Of a stretch of 64,000 nucleotides of DNA, positions 52,690 to 62,150 are shown in pieces. The stretch is from Polycladidibacter hongkongensis (GTDB lineage: Bacteria > Pseudomonadota > Alphaproteobacteria > Rhizobiales > Stappiaceae), in contig NZ_LLWC01000036.1 of NCBI RefSeq assembly GCF_001561995.1, positions 310,001 to 374,000 of the forward strand, in the 5' to 3' direction. The position numbers and the translations under genes were made by a program. Each line of letters opens with the position of its first letter. Position 1 is the first letter of the stretch. The notes beneath the pieces were generated by a model. The model saw nothing but the letters and a program-made list of their open reading frames with translations. It was not told the DNA's origin and made no database searches.

Positions 52690-55434
52690 ATGACTATTCG
52701 TAACCTTGAGGGTTTGTTGGCACCCAAATCACTTGCTCTCATCGGGCCGAATAGCCACGGCGCGTTGGTACTGGAACGCCTGCTGCTTAACATCGCGCAT
52801 GGAGGGTTTAAGGGCCCCCGCTACATGATCGGCCTAGAGCAAAGCGCGATTGCAGCAGGAACCTTACAAAACTATCGCAGCTACAAATCTTTGGAAGAGA
52901 TGAGCGATCCGCTTGATCTTGTGGTCTTACTTTGCGCGGCCAGCGAGGCCCCTAAGCTGCTGCAGGAGGCCGGAAAGAAAGGGTGCCGCGCGGCGCTGTT
53001 GCCTGCGAGCGGTTTTGATGGCTGGGATGAAAGAGATATTGATGCGCTGCTTGCGGCCGCTCAGCCCTTTAACATCCGCATTTTAGGGCCCGGCTCACTT
53101 GGCGTTGCCGCGCCGCATTGCGGCTTAAGTGCGCTGTTAACATTGGAGACGCCCAAAGCGGGAGAGCTGGCGTTGATTTCGCGCAGCGGCACAATATTCA
53201 ATGCGACGCTTTCTTGGGCGCAGAATAACGGCATAGGTTTTTCTGCGGCGATCTCGCTTGGGCGCCGGGCGGATGTGGATGTCTCAGACTTGCTCGATTA
53301 TTTTGCGATGGATTTTCGCAGCAAAGCCATTCTGCTGCACCTTGAGACCATCCGTAATCCTCGCAAGTTTCTTTCTGCCGCAAGGGCTGCGGCGCGGGTA
53401 AAGCCGGTGATTGTTATCCGCTCGGGCGCCAGCCGAGATCGGCCGCAACGCGGCATCACCCACTCTGGCCGCTTGGCAACGCCTGATGCGGTGTATGATG
53501 CGGCTTTGCAGCGGGCGGGTGTGCTGCGTGTGCATGATCTGGACGAGATGTTTGAAGCGGTAGAAACAGTCACCCGGGTGAAGCCACCGCAAGGGCAGCG
53601 CCTTGCTATTCTTGCCAATGGCCGATCTCTCGCCACGCTGGCAGCTGACCATTGGGAGCGGCTGGGCGGCGAGCTAGCTGCTTTTGGCGCGGAAACACAG
53701 GCCCGCCTTAACGCACTGACGCGGGTGGATTCGGCTGGCGGCAATCCGCTGGTGCTACCAGAAAATGCAAGCACCGGCGAATTTTCACAGGCGCTTGACG
53801 AATTGTTGCAAGAGCGCAGTGCAGATGGGGTGCTCGTGGTGGCAGCGCCCACGGCTTTCAACGATTATGAGGGCATTGCCAAGACAATCGCAGAGGCTGG
53901 CAAAAAAGCCCGCAAAGGCATGGGGCGTAGACCGGCACTCATTGCCACGCTGGCAAGTGGCAGCGCGATGCCGCGCCAAGCACTCGATGAGGCGAAAGTT
54001 CCCTGCTTTGCCAGCCCTTCGGATGCGGTACGCTCCTTTATGCATCTGGTGCGTTATCAGGATGCACAGCGTACTTTGATGTCCGCGCCAGACAGTCTAC
54101 CCCGGGACTTTAACCCGCAACTGAAACACGCCCGCCGCGCTGTACAGCAGGCGCTGGAAAGCGGCCAACAATGGCTTACACCGCTGCAGATCCGCGATTT
54201 GCTTGGCGCCTATGGCATTCAGCAGGTGGAAATGTATTTCGCGCGTACGCTGAATGAAGTGCAAGAAGCTGCCAAGGCATACTTGCGGGTTTATTCCAAG
54301 CTGGTGTTGAAGATTTGCAGCCCGCAGCTGATTTTTAAGTCCGATGTAGGCGGGGTGCAATTGGATCTGGATACGCCCGGGGCGGCGCGCGAAGCGGCGC
54401 GGCAGATGCTTGAGCGTTTTGCAAAGCAGTATCCGCAAGCGCAGATCAGCGGCTTTGAGCTGCAACCACAGATCGACAAATTACAGGCGCTGGAGACCTA
54501 TGCAGGGCTGGCCAATGACGCTGTGTTTGGCCCAGTTGTGTTGTTTGGCCGCGGGGGCACCTCGGTTGAGGTGGTGAAAGATAGGGCTATTGATCTGGTG
54601 CCGCTTGATCTCAATCTGGCACGCTCGTTGATAGAGCGTTCGGGCGCGCGCCCGCTGCTTGACGGTTTCCGCAATCGCCCGCCCGCAGATCAGGCGGAGC
54701 TGGCCCGCCTTTTGGTAAAGCTCTCGCAGATATCTCTGGATTTTCCGGAGGTGGTCGAGCTTGACTTGAACCCAGTGGTGGCCGATGCCAATGGCCTGAT
54801 GGTGTTGGATGCGCGCGTGGCCATTGCCCCTGCTGCGCAGGATCGGCGCAGCTTGCAGCGGCGTTTGCCGATTGCCCCCTACCCGCGCGAATGGGAACAT
54901 ACGCAAAAGCTGAAGGATGGGCGCGAAATCTTTATTCGCCCTGTCCGGCCCGAAGATCAGGCGCTGTTTAAAACGTTCTTCCAGTCGGTTTCGCAGGAGG
55001 ATTTGCGGCTACGCTTCTTTGCGCCTGTTAAAGAATTTAGCCACGCCTTTCTCGCCCGCCTGGTGCAGCTGGATTATACCCGGGCCATGGCGTTTGCTGC
55101 GTTTGATAAGGATACTGATAACATGCTGGGCGTGGTGCGCCTGCATTGCAACCCGGATCATACGGTGGGGGAATACGCGGTTATGGTGCAATCAGAGCTG
55201 AAAGGGCTGGGGCTGGGATGGATGCTTATGCAGCTTATTCTGCGGTATGCGCAGGTGGATGGCATCGCCACAGTTAAGGGCGAGGTACTGCGCGAGAATA
55301 CCACCATGCTGGCCATGTGCCGCAAGCTCGGGTTTAGCAGCAGCCGTGCCCCCGATGATGATAGCCTTAGTGTGGTGACACTGGATGTGGAGCAGGCCGA
55401 GCATGACTTTCTGCTTACTGGCCCGCTGGAGTGA
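52690..55434 (+). CDS. NDP-forming acyl-CoA synthetase / GNAT fusion (Pat-like)
   Basis: A 914-residue protein with CoA-binding and ligase-CoA domains (about 1-470), an ATP-grasp domain (about 480-720) and a C-terminal GNAT acetyltransferase (about 735-905). The GNAT domain includes GREIFIRPVRPEDQ and acetyl-CoA-binding GLGLGWMLMQLI. The ADP-forming synthetase active-site histidine appears retained in ITHSGRLA, whereas lysine acetyltransferases of the Pat/YfiQ type are reported to have lost it. The protein may therefore be a Pat-type protein acetyltransferase acting on acyl-CoA synthetases, or still an acyl-CoA ligase. It is adjacent to a Usp gene, and a cyclase occurs in the same window; any cAMP link is inference. 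ATG 52690 is used. Confidence 0.88.
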   Translation: MTIRNLEGLLAPKSLALIGPNSHGALVLERLLLNIAHGGFKGPRYMIGLEQSAIAAGTLQNYRSYKSLEEMSDPLDLVVLLCAASEAPKLLQEAGKKGCRAALLPASGFDGWDERDIDALLAAAQPFNIRILGPGSLGVAAPHCGLSALLTLETPKAGELALISRSGTIFNATLSWAQNNGIGFSAAISLGRRADVDVSDLLDYFAMDFRSKAILLHLETIRNPRKFLSAARAAARVKPVIVIRSGASRDRPQRGITHSGRLATPDAVYDAALQRAGVLRVHDLDEMFEAVETVTRVKPPQGQRLAILANGRSLATLAADHWERLGGELAAFGAETQARLNALTRVDSAGGNPLVLPENASTGEFSQALDELLQERSADGVLVVAAPTAFNDYEGIAKTIAEAGKKARKGMGRRPALIATLASGSAMPRQALDEAKVPCFASPSDAVRSFMHLVRYQDAQRTLMSAPDSLPRDFNPQLKHARRAVQQALESGQQWLTPLQIRDLLGAYGIQQVEMYFARTLNEVQEAAKAYLRVYSKLVLKICSPQLIFKSDVGGVQLDLDTPGAAREAARQMLERFAKQYPQAQISGFELQPQIDKLQALETYAGLANDAVFGPVVLFGRGGTSVEVVKDRAIDLVPLDLNLARSLIERSGARPLLDGFRNRPPADQAELARLLVKLSQISLDFPEVVELDLNPVVADANGLMVLDARVAIAPAAQDRRSLQRRLPIAPYPREWEHTQKLKDGREIFIRPVRPEDQALFKTFFQSVSQEDLRLRFFAPVKEFSHAFLARLVQLDYTRAMAFAAFDKDTDNMLGVVRLHCNPDHTVGEYAVMVQSELKGLGLGWMLMQLILRYAQVDGIATVKGEVLRENTTMLAMCRKLGFSSSRAPDDDSLSVVTLDVEQAEHDFLLTGPLE

Positions 55435-55453
55435 AGCGCTACGGCAGCTTGGC

Positions 55454-57130
55454 TCACGGGTTCTTTTGCTGAGCGGCTGTACGGATTTGCGACAGACTGG
55501 CAGCGGGTGTAATCGCCTCAGGATCAAGCAGCAAGTGCAAGAAGCTCGGCCTGTTATGCGCAAGAGCGGTCTTTAGCGCCCCTTCAAATTGTGCAGCCGT
55601 TTCCACGCGGTGCGCAGCAAAGCCATAGGCTGTGGCGATGCTGCCAAAATCCGGATTTTGCAAAGTGGTCGCGCTGACGCGTCCGGGATAGGTACGCTCT
55701 TGATGCATGCGAATGGTGCCATACATGCCGTTGTCGACAGCGATGACGATTATATTGGCTTGCTCTTGCGCAGCCGTAGCCAGCTCTTGAATGGTCATTT
55801 GCAGGCAGCCATCACCAGCGAAGCAAAGCACTTGCCTATCAGGATGCTGTAGCTTGGCAGCAATCGCGGCTGGCAGGCCGTAGCCCATGGAGCCCGAAGT
55901 TGGTGCCAGTTGCGAGCCAAAGCTGCGGAAACGGTGAAAACGGTGTACCCATGTGGCGTAATTTCCCGCCCCGTTGGTGATGATGGTGTCTGTTGGTGCA
56001 TGGCACGCAATGACCTCCATCACCTCGCGCATTTGCAAACTGCCGGGGATTTGCGGGCGGGCGCCGCTCCATGCCTCATAGTCGGTGCGGCGAGCGTCTC
56101 GCCACTCTTGCCAGTTTGTTTCTAGGCTTTGTGCAATGGTTTCCAACGCAGCGCAAAAGCTGGCAGGATCGGCACAGATTGCAAGATCCGGCTGGTAAAG
56201 GCGCCCCAGTGCTAGCGGATCCGGCAAGACGTGTAGCAGCTGCTGCTCAGGTACGGGAATATCCAGCAACTCGTAGGATTGGCTTGGCATTTCGGAGAGT
56301 TCCTCTCCGATAACCAACAGGAGGTCTGCCGCTTCTATAGCTGCGCGCAGGGCCGGATTGATGCCGATGCCCACATCACCCGCATAACACGGGTGGGTGT
56401 GATCAAACAGCATTTGCCGACGGAAGCCACAGGCAACCGGCAGGTTTAGCTTTTCAGCGCTTTTTTGCAAGGACGCCACGGCTGCCGCACTCCAGCGGGC
56501 ACCGCCGACGATGGCAAGCGGACGCTTGGCAGCGCTTAGTTTGGCCTCTAGCTCTGCTTGCTGCAGGTTAGACAAAGCAGCTGCCACCGGCTCCACCCGC
56601 ACCACTGGCTTTGGGCTTGCGCTTTGTTGCAGCATGTCTTCTGGAAGGGCAAGGACAACCGGGCCGGGATTACCAGACATGGCAATGCGATAAGCGCGGG
56701 CGATAAACTCTGGAATGCGGCTGGCGTGGTCTATCTCCGCCACCCACTTGGCCATTTTGCCAAACATCTGGCGGTAGTCGACCTCTTGAAACGCATCCCG
56801 TTCGCGCATTTGGCTGTCGATCTGGCCAACAAACAGGATCATCGGCGTTCTGTCTTGCTGGGCAACATGCACACCGGCGGCAGCATTGGTTGCGCCGGGG
56901 CCTCTGGTAACCATGCAAATACCGGGGCGGCCCGTAAGCTTGCCGTGCGCCTCTGCCATCATGGCCGCGCCGCCCTCTTGCCGACAGACGGTTACAGGGA
57001 TGCTGGCATCATGCAGGCCATCCAGCACCGGGAGATAGCTTTCACCCGGCACACAAAACACGCGCTCTGCGCCTTGTGCAGCCAGTGCTTCGACGATCAA
57101 ATGCCCTGCGGCCTGTTGTTGCTCTTGCAT
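55454..57130 (-). CDS. Thiamine-diphosphate enzyme, acetolactate-synthase-like
   Basis: A 558-residue ThDP-dependent enzyme of the acetolactate synthase/benzoylformate decarboxylase superfamily. The catalytic glutamate is in CRQEGGAAMMAEAHG, and the ThDP-binding motif is GDGCLQMTIQELATAAQEQA, ending before the conserved N. The middle FAD-like domain (about 190-330) is present. No regulatory small subunit (IlvH) is adjacent, so a stand-alone decarboxylase or catabolic synthase is more likely than branched-chain biosynthesis. It is convergent with the Pat-like gene. Its promoter region contains a perfect ATTCCAA-A-TTGGAAT palindrome. Confidence 0.9.
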   Translation of the reverse strand: MQEQQQAAGHLIVEALAAQGAERVFCVPGESYLPVLDGLHDASIPVTVCRQEGGAAMMAEAHGKLTGRPGICMVTRGPGATNAAAGVHVAQQDRTPMILFVGQIDSQMRERDAFQEVDYRQMFGKMAKWVAEIDHASRIPEFIARAYRIAMSGNPGPVVLALPEDMLQQSASPKPVVRVEPVAAALSNLQQAELEAKLSAAKRPLAIVGGARWSAAAVASLQKSAEKLNLPVACGFRRQMLFDHTHPCYAGDVGIGINPALRAAIEAADLLLVIGEELSEMPSQSYELLDIPVPEQQLLHVLPDPLALGRLYQPDLAICADPASFCAALETIAQSLETNWQEWRDARRTDYEAWSGARPQIPGSLQMREVMEVIACHAPTDTIITNGAGNYATWVHRFHRFRSFGSQLAPTSGSMGYGLPAAIAAKLQHPDRQVLCFAGDGCLQMTIQELATAAQEQANIIVIAVDNGMYGTIRMHQERTYPGRVSATTLQNPDFGSIATAYGFAAHRVETAAQFEGALKTALAHNRPSFLHLLLDPEAITPAASLSQIRTAAQQKNP

Positions 57131-57207
57131 GCTATGCCCTCCTCCAAGCAGGCAAGGAGAGTATCGGCAACTACGTAGTTTGCATATGCGCCATGTTTCT
57201 TTGAGCT

Positions 57208-57222
57208 ATTCCAAATTGGAAT
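57208..57222. promoter_or_regulatory. Palindrome ATTCCAA-A-TTGGAAT
   Basis: Perfect 7-1-7 palindrome, 78 bp upstream of the ThDP enzyme gene. Typical size for a MarR/GntR/ArsR-type operator. The regulator is unknown. Confidence 0.5.
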
Positions 57223-57478
57223 GGTTCGAGCGATTTTGGCTCTTGGTAAGGGCGTTTTTGTCTCGCATTCCTCTTAGCGAAACACTGATGGACAAAAAAC
57301 CGCGATATGTCGCAGATCCAACTGAACAAGGACAAGTTATGTCAGCATGGGTGCCGTTATTTTATCTATGCGAATAATATCATTGAGATATTTTGAGGTC
57401 GAAAGTCTCGAATATTTCTAAACTACAACTCCCCAAGATTTTTTCCCGCCTGGGACGCACTTTTACGCACTTGTCAAG

Positions 57479-57492
57479 TTGATCCGCGTCAA
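57479..57492. promoter_or_regulatory. FNR-like box upstream of feoA
   Basis: TTGAT-CCGC-GTCAA, a one-base departure from the symmetric FNR consensus, 75 bp upstream of the feoA start. Low-oxygen induction of ferrous iron uptake is expected in alphaproteobacteria. Confidence 0.7.
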
Positions 57493-57566
57493 TGCAAATG
57501 GTTCGCAGTTGCAGACAACTAAAGAAAACAGCCATTTCCCCCAGCCGGTTTTCGGGAGTATCCAAT

Positions 57567-57887
57567 ATGTTTGGGCCAGCCGTCGAAACTTTTGACCAGC
57601 CAGTTCACAAAGAAACCCTTGCACCCTTCAAGCCAAGTTTTACCGTGCCAGAACACGCCATTCGCCTGACGGAGGCTCCGCTTGAGTGCACGTTCTGGAT
57701 TGTTCGGCTTGGTAGCAGCTGCGCGCTTTCTTTAAAGCTGCGGGCGCTGGGACTTGCAGATAACACTGCGCTCAGTGTTTTATCCGGGCATGGACGCGGA
57801 CCGCGTGTGGTGCGCTGCGGCGCGGCACGGGTGGCACTCAGCTATGAGTTAGCCAGTGAAATTCTCGTCGTGGAGGAAGGGCAATGA
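57567..57887 (+). CDS. feoA: Ferrous iron transport protein A
   Basis: A 106-residue SH3-like FeoA protein that assists FeoB. Family features are LRALGLADNTALSVLSGHGRGP and a closing RVALSYELASEILV. The N-terminal about 40 residues are an extension. ATG 57567 has GGGAG nine bases upstream; the frame is open further up to 57492. The feoB ATG overlaps its stop (ATGA). FNR-like control is predicted from the box at 57479. Confidence 0.88.
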   Translation: MFGPAVETFDQPVHKETLAPFKPSFTVPEHAIRLTEAPLECTFWIVRLGSSCALSLKLRALGLADNTALSVLSGHGRGPRVVRCGAARVALSYELASEILVVEEGQ

Positions 57888-60229
57888 GCTGCCACGGCAC
57901 TTCGGCACAGGCCCCGCAAGGATTACCAAGGGCGTTCCTCGTTGGAACTGCGAACTCTGGAAAAACCTCCCTCTTCAACCTATTGACCGGCAGTCGGCAA
58001 CACATAGGCAATTGGCCCGGCGTGACTGTTGATCGTAAGAGCGGCCTATGTCGGCTCGCAAGCAGTGATCTGGATGTTCTAGATTTACCCGGTGTCGCAA
58101 CCCTCTCTTCTCCCGAGGATGAGCGCATTGACGAAAGCATAACCCGGCAAGCCCTGTTAAACGATCGCCCTGATGTGCTGCTGTGTGTACTAGACCCGAC
58201 CATGCTGGAGCGGTCTTTGGCTGTACTGTTGCAGAGCTTGGTGCATCAGCGGCCCACCATTGCGGTGGTGAGCAAAAAGGACCTTTGTCAGGCTGACGAG
58301 ATCGAAGAAGCCTGCGAGCGGTTAAGCGTTGCCCTTGGCATTCCGGTTGTGGCGATTTCTGCGCATAACGGCGATGGGCTTGCCGATTTACAAAGCGAGA
58401 TTGCCCAGGTACTAAGTGAGCCTTGGCCCGAGCGGCCCCTGCATACCGACCCCTACGAACTGCGCGATGGCATAGAGGCGTTGGCGCACTTACTGGTCAG
58501 TAAGCACTCAGTTTCCCTAGGGCTAGCCCCGGCATTGGCGTGCCGCCTGTTGGAAGAAGATGCTTTGGCCGCCAGAGCTCTTGGAGCAGAGGCGGCGGAG
58601 CATGTGGCGCTGATTTCGACGAAGCTTGAGCAGCAGCTTGGCGATCCGACAGCGCTGGTGATGGCGAGCAGCTATTTTAGCCGCGCGATTTCGCTTGCAG
58701 GGCTGATGGATCTTCCAGAACCGAAGCAAGTGCGCGAGACCAGCGATAAGATCGACCGCATCGTGCTTTCCAAGCGCTTTGGCTTTCCCATTTTTCTTGG
58801 GGTGATGTATGCGATGTTCTTCATCGCGATTAATGTTTCCTCGGTGTTTATTGACTTCTTCGACGGGGTGGGCGCTGCGCTGTTTGTCGAGGCACCTGCC
58901 CTGCTGTTAACCAGCATGGGGCTAAGTGATAACGCGTTGGCTGTCATCGTCGCTGGCGTGGGCGCGGGCTTGCAGACCGTGCTCACCTTTGCGCCGGTTG
59001 TTGGCATCTTGTTTCTTTGCCAGATCTTTCTGGAACAGAGTGGCTACATGGCGCGGGCCGCCGTTGTTACCGATCAACTGATGCACAAATTGGGCCTGCC
59101 GGGGCGCGCATTCCTGCCGCTTATCTTGGGGTTTGGCTGCACGGTCCCTGCCGTTATTGCCACTCGCACGCTGGAAAGCCGACGCGAGCGGGTGATGACA
59201 GCGATGATGGCGCCGTTTATGTCTTGCGGGGCGCGTTTGCCTGTTTACGCCTTGTTTGCGGCGGCATTCTTTCCCGATAACGGGCAGAACTTGGTGTTTG
59301 TTCTCTACCTGATCGGTGTGGGCATGGCGTTGTTTACCGGGCTGGTGCTGTCCCACTCGCTTTATCGCAACCGCTCTTCAAGCCTTGCTATTGAGTTGCC
59401 AGCCTATCAGCTGCCCGAATTTAAGGGGCTGATGCGCATGGTTTGGGTCCGTCTGAAGGGCTTTATGCTGGGTGCGGGCAAAATCATTGTACTGGTGGTG
59501 GCTGTGCTTTCAGCCCTCAACTCGGTCGATTTTGAGGGCAATCTTGGTAACGAAAGTAATGGGACCTCTGTCTTGGCTGTGGTTTCCAAAAAGGTTACGC
59601 CGGTGCTGGCGCCCATGGGCATCCGAGAACAGGACTGGGCGGCAACGGTTGGCCTTGTGACCGGCATTTTCGCCAAGGAAACCGTAGTCGGCACTTTACA
59701 AGCGCTTTACATTCACGAGGAAGATGCAGGAGAGCCGGACCCGCTTGGCACGCTCAGCGGTACTTTTAGCGGCATGATTGACGGCTTTGTGGGCCTAACC
59801 TCCCAGTTGCTTGATCCGCTTGGGCTCGACATCGGCGACACCTCCAACTTTGAAGTAGCGGCGGAAGAACAAGAGGTCGCAGCATCGACGTTTACCGCAC
59901 TTGTCGCACACTTTGACGGCAAGGTTGGCGCTTTTGCCTATATGATAGCGGTGTTGCTTTACATCCCTTGCGCGGCGGCTTTGGCGACGATTTGGCGAGA
60001 GCTCGGGCGCAACTGGGCCTTGTTTGCTGGCGGCTGGACCACCTTGCTTGCCTATTGCGGATCGGTGTTTGCTTATCAGGCCGGAACCTTTACCCGGCAT
60101 CCTGCAAGTTCTGGTGCATGGTTGATTGGCGTGGTGCTGGTTGTTGGCGGAGTTTTCTACGCCATGCGCGTGATCGCCAATCGCGAGCAACAGAGCATCA
60201 CCTCAGCGCGCGCTGTTGCGGCAGAATAG
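57884..60229 (+). CDS. feoB: Ferrous iron transporter FeoB
   Basis: A 781-residue inner-membrane Fe(II) transporter. The N-terminal G domain (about 1-170) has G1 GTANSGKTSLFN, G3 DLPG and G4 SKKD in place of the usual NKxD. A helical linker and a membrane region with Gate motifs follow, including the cysteine-bearing GFGCTVPAVIATRTLESRRER and the FMSCGARLPVYALF segment. Full family length. Overlap with feoA by 4 bp indicates coupling. feoC follows by 11 bp. Confidence 0.96.
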   Translation: MSCHGTSAQAPQGLPRAFLVGTANSGKTSLFNLLTGSRQHIGNWPGVTVDRKSGLCRLASSDLDVLDLPGVATLSSPEDERIDESITRQALLNDRPDVLLCVLDPTMLERSLAVLLQSLVHQRPTIAVVSKKDLCQADEIEEACERLSVALGIPVVAISAHNGDGLADLQSEIAQVLSEPWPERPLHTDPYELRDGIEALAHLLVSKHSVSLGLAPALACRLLEEDALAARALGAEAAEHVALISTKLEQQLGDPTALVMASSYFSRAISLAGLMDLPEPKQVRETSDKIDRIVLSKRFGFPIFLGVMYAMFFIAINVSSVFIDFFDGVGAALFVEAPALLLTSMGLSDNALAVIVAGVGAGLQTVLTFAPVVGILFLCQIFLEQSGYMARAAVVTDQLMHKLGLPGRAFLPLILGFGCTVPAVIATRTLESRRERVMTAMMAPFMSCGARLPVYALFAAAFFPDNGQNLVFVLYLIGVGMALFTGLVLSHSLYRNRSSSLAIELPAYQLPEFKGLMRMVWVRLKGFMLGAGKIIVLVVAVLSALNSVDFEGNLGNESNGTSVLAVVSKKVTPVLAPMGIREQDWAATVGLVTGIFAKETVVGTLQALYIHEEDAGEPDPLGTLSGTFSGMIDGFVGLTSQLLDPLGLDIGDTSNFEVAAEEQEVAASTFTALVAHFDGKVGAFAYMIAVLLYIPCAAALATIWRELGRNWALFAGGWTTLLAYCGSVFAYQAGTFTRHPASSGAWLIGVVLVVGGVFYAMRVIANREQQSITSARAVAAE

Positions 60230-60240
60230 GAGAAAGAGCG

Positions 60241-60504
60241 ATGCACAAGGAAGCCCTTTCTTTTATCTCCCGCGCCGGGATGGTGAACACACAGGATATG
60301 GCGCGGCATTTACACACCAGCCCCGACATGGCGTTGATGATCCTAGAGCAGCTGGCGCGCCTTGGGCGGATTGAAGAATTTTCCTGCGGCAGTCAAAGCA
60401 ATGAGAAGAGCGGCGGGAAATGCGGCGGATGCCTTGGCAACAAAGAGCGCCATTTCGTCGCAGCTCACTATGAAAAACCAGAGGGCTGCCAGAACCACCA
60501 CTAA
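60241..60504 (+). CDS. feoC: FeoC-like winged-helix protein
   Basis: An 87-residue small protein following feoB. The N-terminal winged helix (about 1-45: DMARHLHTSPDMALMILEQL, then GRIEEFSCG) is followed by a cysteine-containing loop (C-x10-C-x2-C pattern in SCGSQSNEKSGGKCGGCLG) that could hold an Fe-S cluster. FeoC is thought to regulate FeoB stability or transcription. GGAGAAAG precedes the ATG. This is the last gene of feoABC, followed by a weak terminator. Confidence 0.82.
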   Translation: MHKEALSFISRAGMVNTQDMARHLHTSPDMALMILEQLARLGRIEEFSCGSQSNEKSGGKCGGCLGNKERHFVAAHYEKPEGCQNHH

Positions 60505-60528
60505 CAACCCTAGAATTATTCCACAGCA

Positions 60529-60564
60529 AGAAGGGGGTAAGTGTTTTCACTGCCTCCTTTTTTC
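60529..60564 (+). terminator. Probable terminator after feoABC
   Basis: AGAAGGGGG (60529-60537) and the CCTCCTTTTTTCTT region form an imperfect stem, enclosing AGTG/CACT, with a T-run. Not perfectly paired. Confidence 0.5.
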
Positions 60565-60754
60565 TTGGCGTATACCTTGTGATTGACATGTGGCGGCGGT
60601 GCGCGACAATTGCGCGCAGCTGTTTTCGCAACACAGCCCTGCATCTACGGGGATTGAGGGATTGGGCTGAGCTTGGCAAGCTGCGGGCAACTTGCCGACA
60701 TTGTCATTCGACCTAAGTTTATTCCAAAGCGATCACAGCCAAGGACTGTTCCTC

Positions 60755-62149
60755 ATGGATATCAGCGCTGTAGAACTAGCCAGAGCGCAATTTGCTTTCA
60801 CGGTTTCATTCCATATCATCTTTCCGGCCTTTACCATCGGGCTGGCCAGTTATCTTGCGGTACTCGAAGGATTGTGGCTGTGGAGTGGCCGCGACGTCTA
60901 CATGCGTGCCTACAAGTATTGGCTTGGAATTTTCGCCATTGTGTTTGGTATGGGCGTGGTTTCCGGTATTGTGCTGACCTACCAGTTCGGCACCAATTGG
61001 TCTGTTTTTGCGGAAAAAACGGGAGCGGTAATTGGCCCCTTGATGGGCTACGAAGTTTTGACTGCCTTCTTTCTGGAGGCCGGTTTTCTTGGCATTATGC
61101 TCTTCGGCATGAAGAAAGTTGGACGCAAGCTGCATTTTGCCGCGACGGTGATCGTCGCTTGCGGGACCGCGCTTTCCGCATTCTGGATCCTTGCCGTGAA
61201 CAGCTGGATGCAAACACCAGCAGGATATGCCTTTAACGAAGCTGGGCAGTTTATCGCGGAAGACTGGTTTGACGTGGTGTTTAACCCCTCCTTTCCTTAC
61301 CGATTGGTACATATGGTATTGGCCGCGTATCTGACTACTGCGTTTGTTGTGGCAGGTGTGTCTGCCTGCCATTTATTGCGCAACAAAAAGGACGAGGTTG
61401 CCCGGCTGATGTTTTCCATGGCCATGTGGCTCATTCTTGTGGTCGCGCCTCTGCAGATAATGGCGGGGGACATGCATGGGCTAAACACGCTTGAGCATCA
61501 GCCGACCAAAGTCGCGGCTATGGAGGGCAATTTCGAGACACGCAGCGGGGCGCCGTTGATCTTGTTTGGCTGGCCCGATGTGGAGAAAGGCGAGACACTT
61601 TACGCGATCGAAATCCCTAAGCTTTCCAGCATGATCCTAACGCACTCATGGGATGGTGAAGTTCCGGGCCTGAATGATGTACCCAAAGAAGACTGGCCAC
61701 CGGTTGCGATTGTGTTCTTCTCGTTTCGCATAATGGTGGGCATCGGCAGTTTGATGCTGCTCGCCGGGTTATGGGGGCTGTGGGCGCGATGGCGCGGAGG
61801 GTTGCCACAAGCGCGGGTGCTGCAACGCTTTTCGGTAATGATGGCACCTGCTGGCTTTATCGCCATCCTAGCCGGTTGGGTAACCACAGAGGTTGGCCGG
61901 CAGCCTTACACCGTTTACGGTTTGCTACGCACCAGCGAATCCATTGCGCCGGTGGAGGCGCCAGCGGTGGCTGCATCTCTGCTCGTATTCATTGTGCTTT
62001 ACACAATCATCTTCGGCCTTGGCATTTACTATGTGTTGCGCAAAATGGCGAAACCACCGGAACTTGCCAAAGGACCCAAGCTGGGTGAACCAATCCGTTC
62101 AGCGGGAATAACTCCAGCTGCCAGCCTTTCTCCAAAAGAGGAGAACTAG
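60755..62149 (+). CDS. cydA: Cytochrome bd-type quinol oxidase subunit I (CioA-like)
   Basis: A 464-residue membrane oxidase subunit reducing O2 to water with quinol electrons. Conserved elements are the first helix with the distal haem histidine (FTVSFHIIFPAFTIGL), WILAVNSWMQTPAGY, the AGDMHGLNTLEHQPTKVAAM quinol-binding loop and the GRQPYTVYGLLRT end. The Q-loop (about 250-310) is short, as in cyanide-insensitive CioA types, lacking the long insert of E. coli CydA. ATG 60755 has AAGGA nine bases upstream. cydB follows by 1 bp. High oxygen affinity is expected. Confidence 0.95.
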   Translation: MDISAVELARAQFAFTVSFHIIFPAFTIGLASYLAVLEGLWLWSGRDVYMRAYKYWLGIFAIVFGMGVVSGIVLTYQFGTNWSVFAEKTGAVIGPLMGYEVLTAFFLEAGFLGIMLFGMKKVGRKLHFAATVIVACGTALSAFWILAVNSWMQTPAGYAFNEAGQFIAEDWFDVVFNPSFPYRLVHMVLAAYLTTAFVVAGVSACHLLRNKKDEVARLMFSMAMWLILVVAPLQIMAGDMHGLNTLEHQPTKVAAMEGNFETRSGAPLILFGWPDVEKGETLYAIEIPKLSSMILTHSWDGEVPGLNDVPKEDWPPVAIVFFSFRIMVGIGSLMLLAGLWGLWARWRGGLPQARVLQRFSVMMAPAGFIAILAGWVTTEVGRQPYTVYGLLRTSESIAPVEAPAVAASLLVFIVLYTIIFGLGIYYVLRKMAKPPELAKGPKLGEPIRSAGITPAASLSPKEEN

Positions 62150-62150
62150 C

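Larger units (their letters stand above)
57131..57566. other. Divergent gap between ThDP enzyme and feoA
   Basis: 436 bp. Contains a perfect 15-bp palindrome (57208-57222), an imperfect AATATC-ATTGA-GATATT dyad (57376-57392) and an FNR-like box TTGAT-CCGC-GTCAA (57479-57492). No gene is supported within it. Confidence 0.5.
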
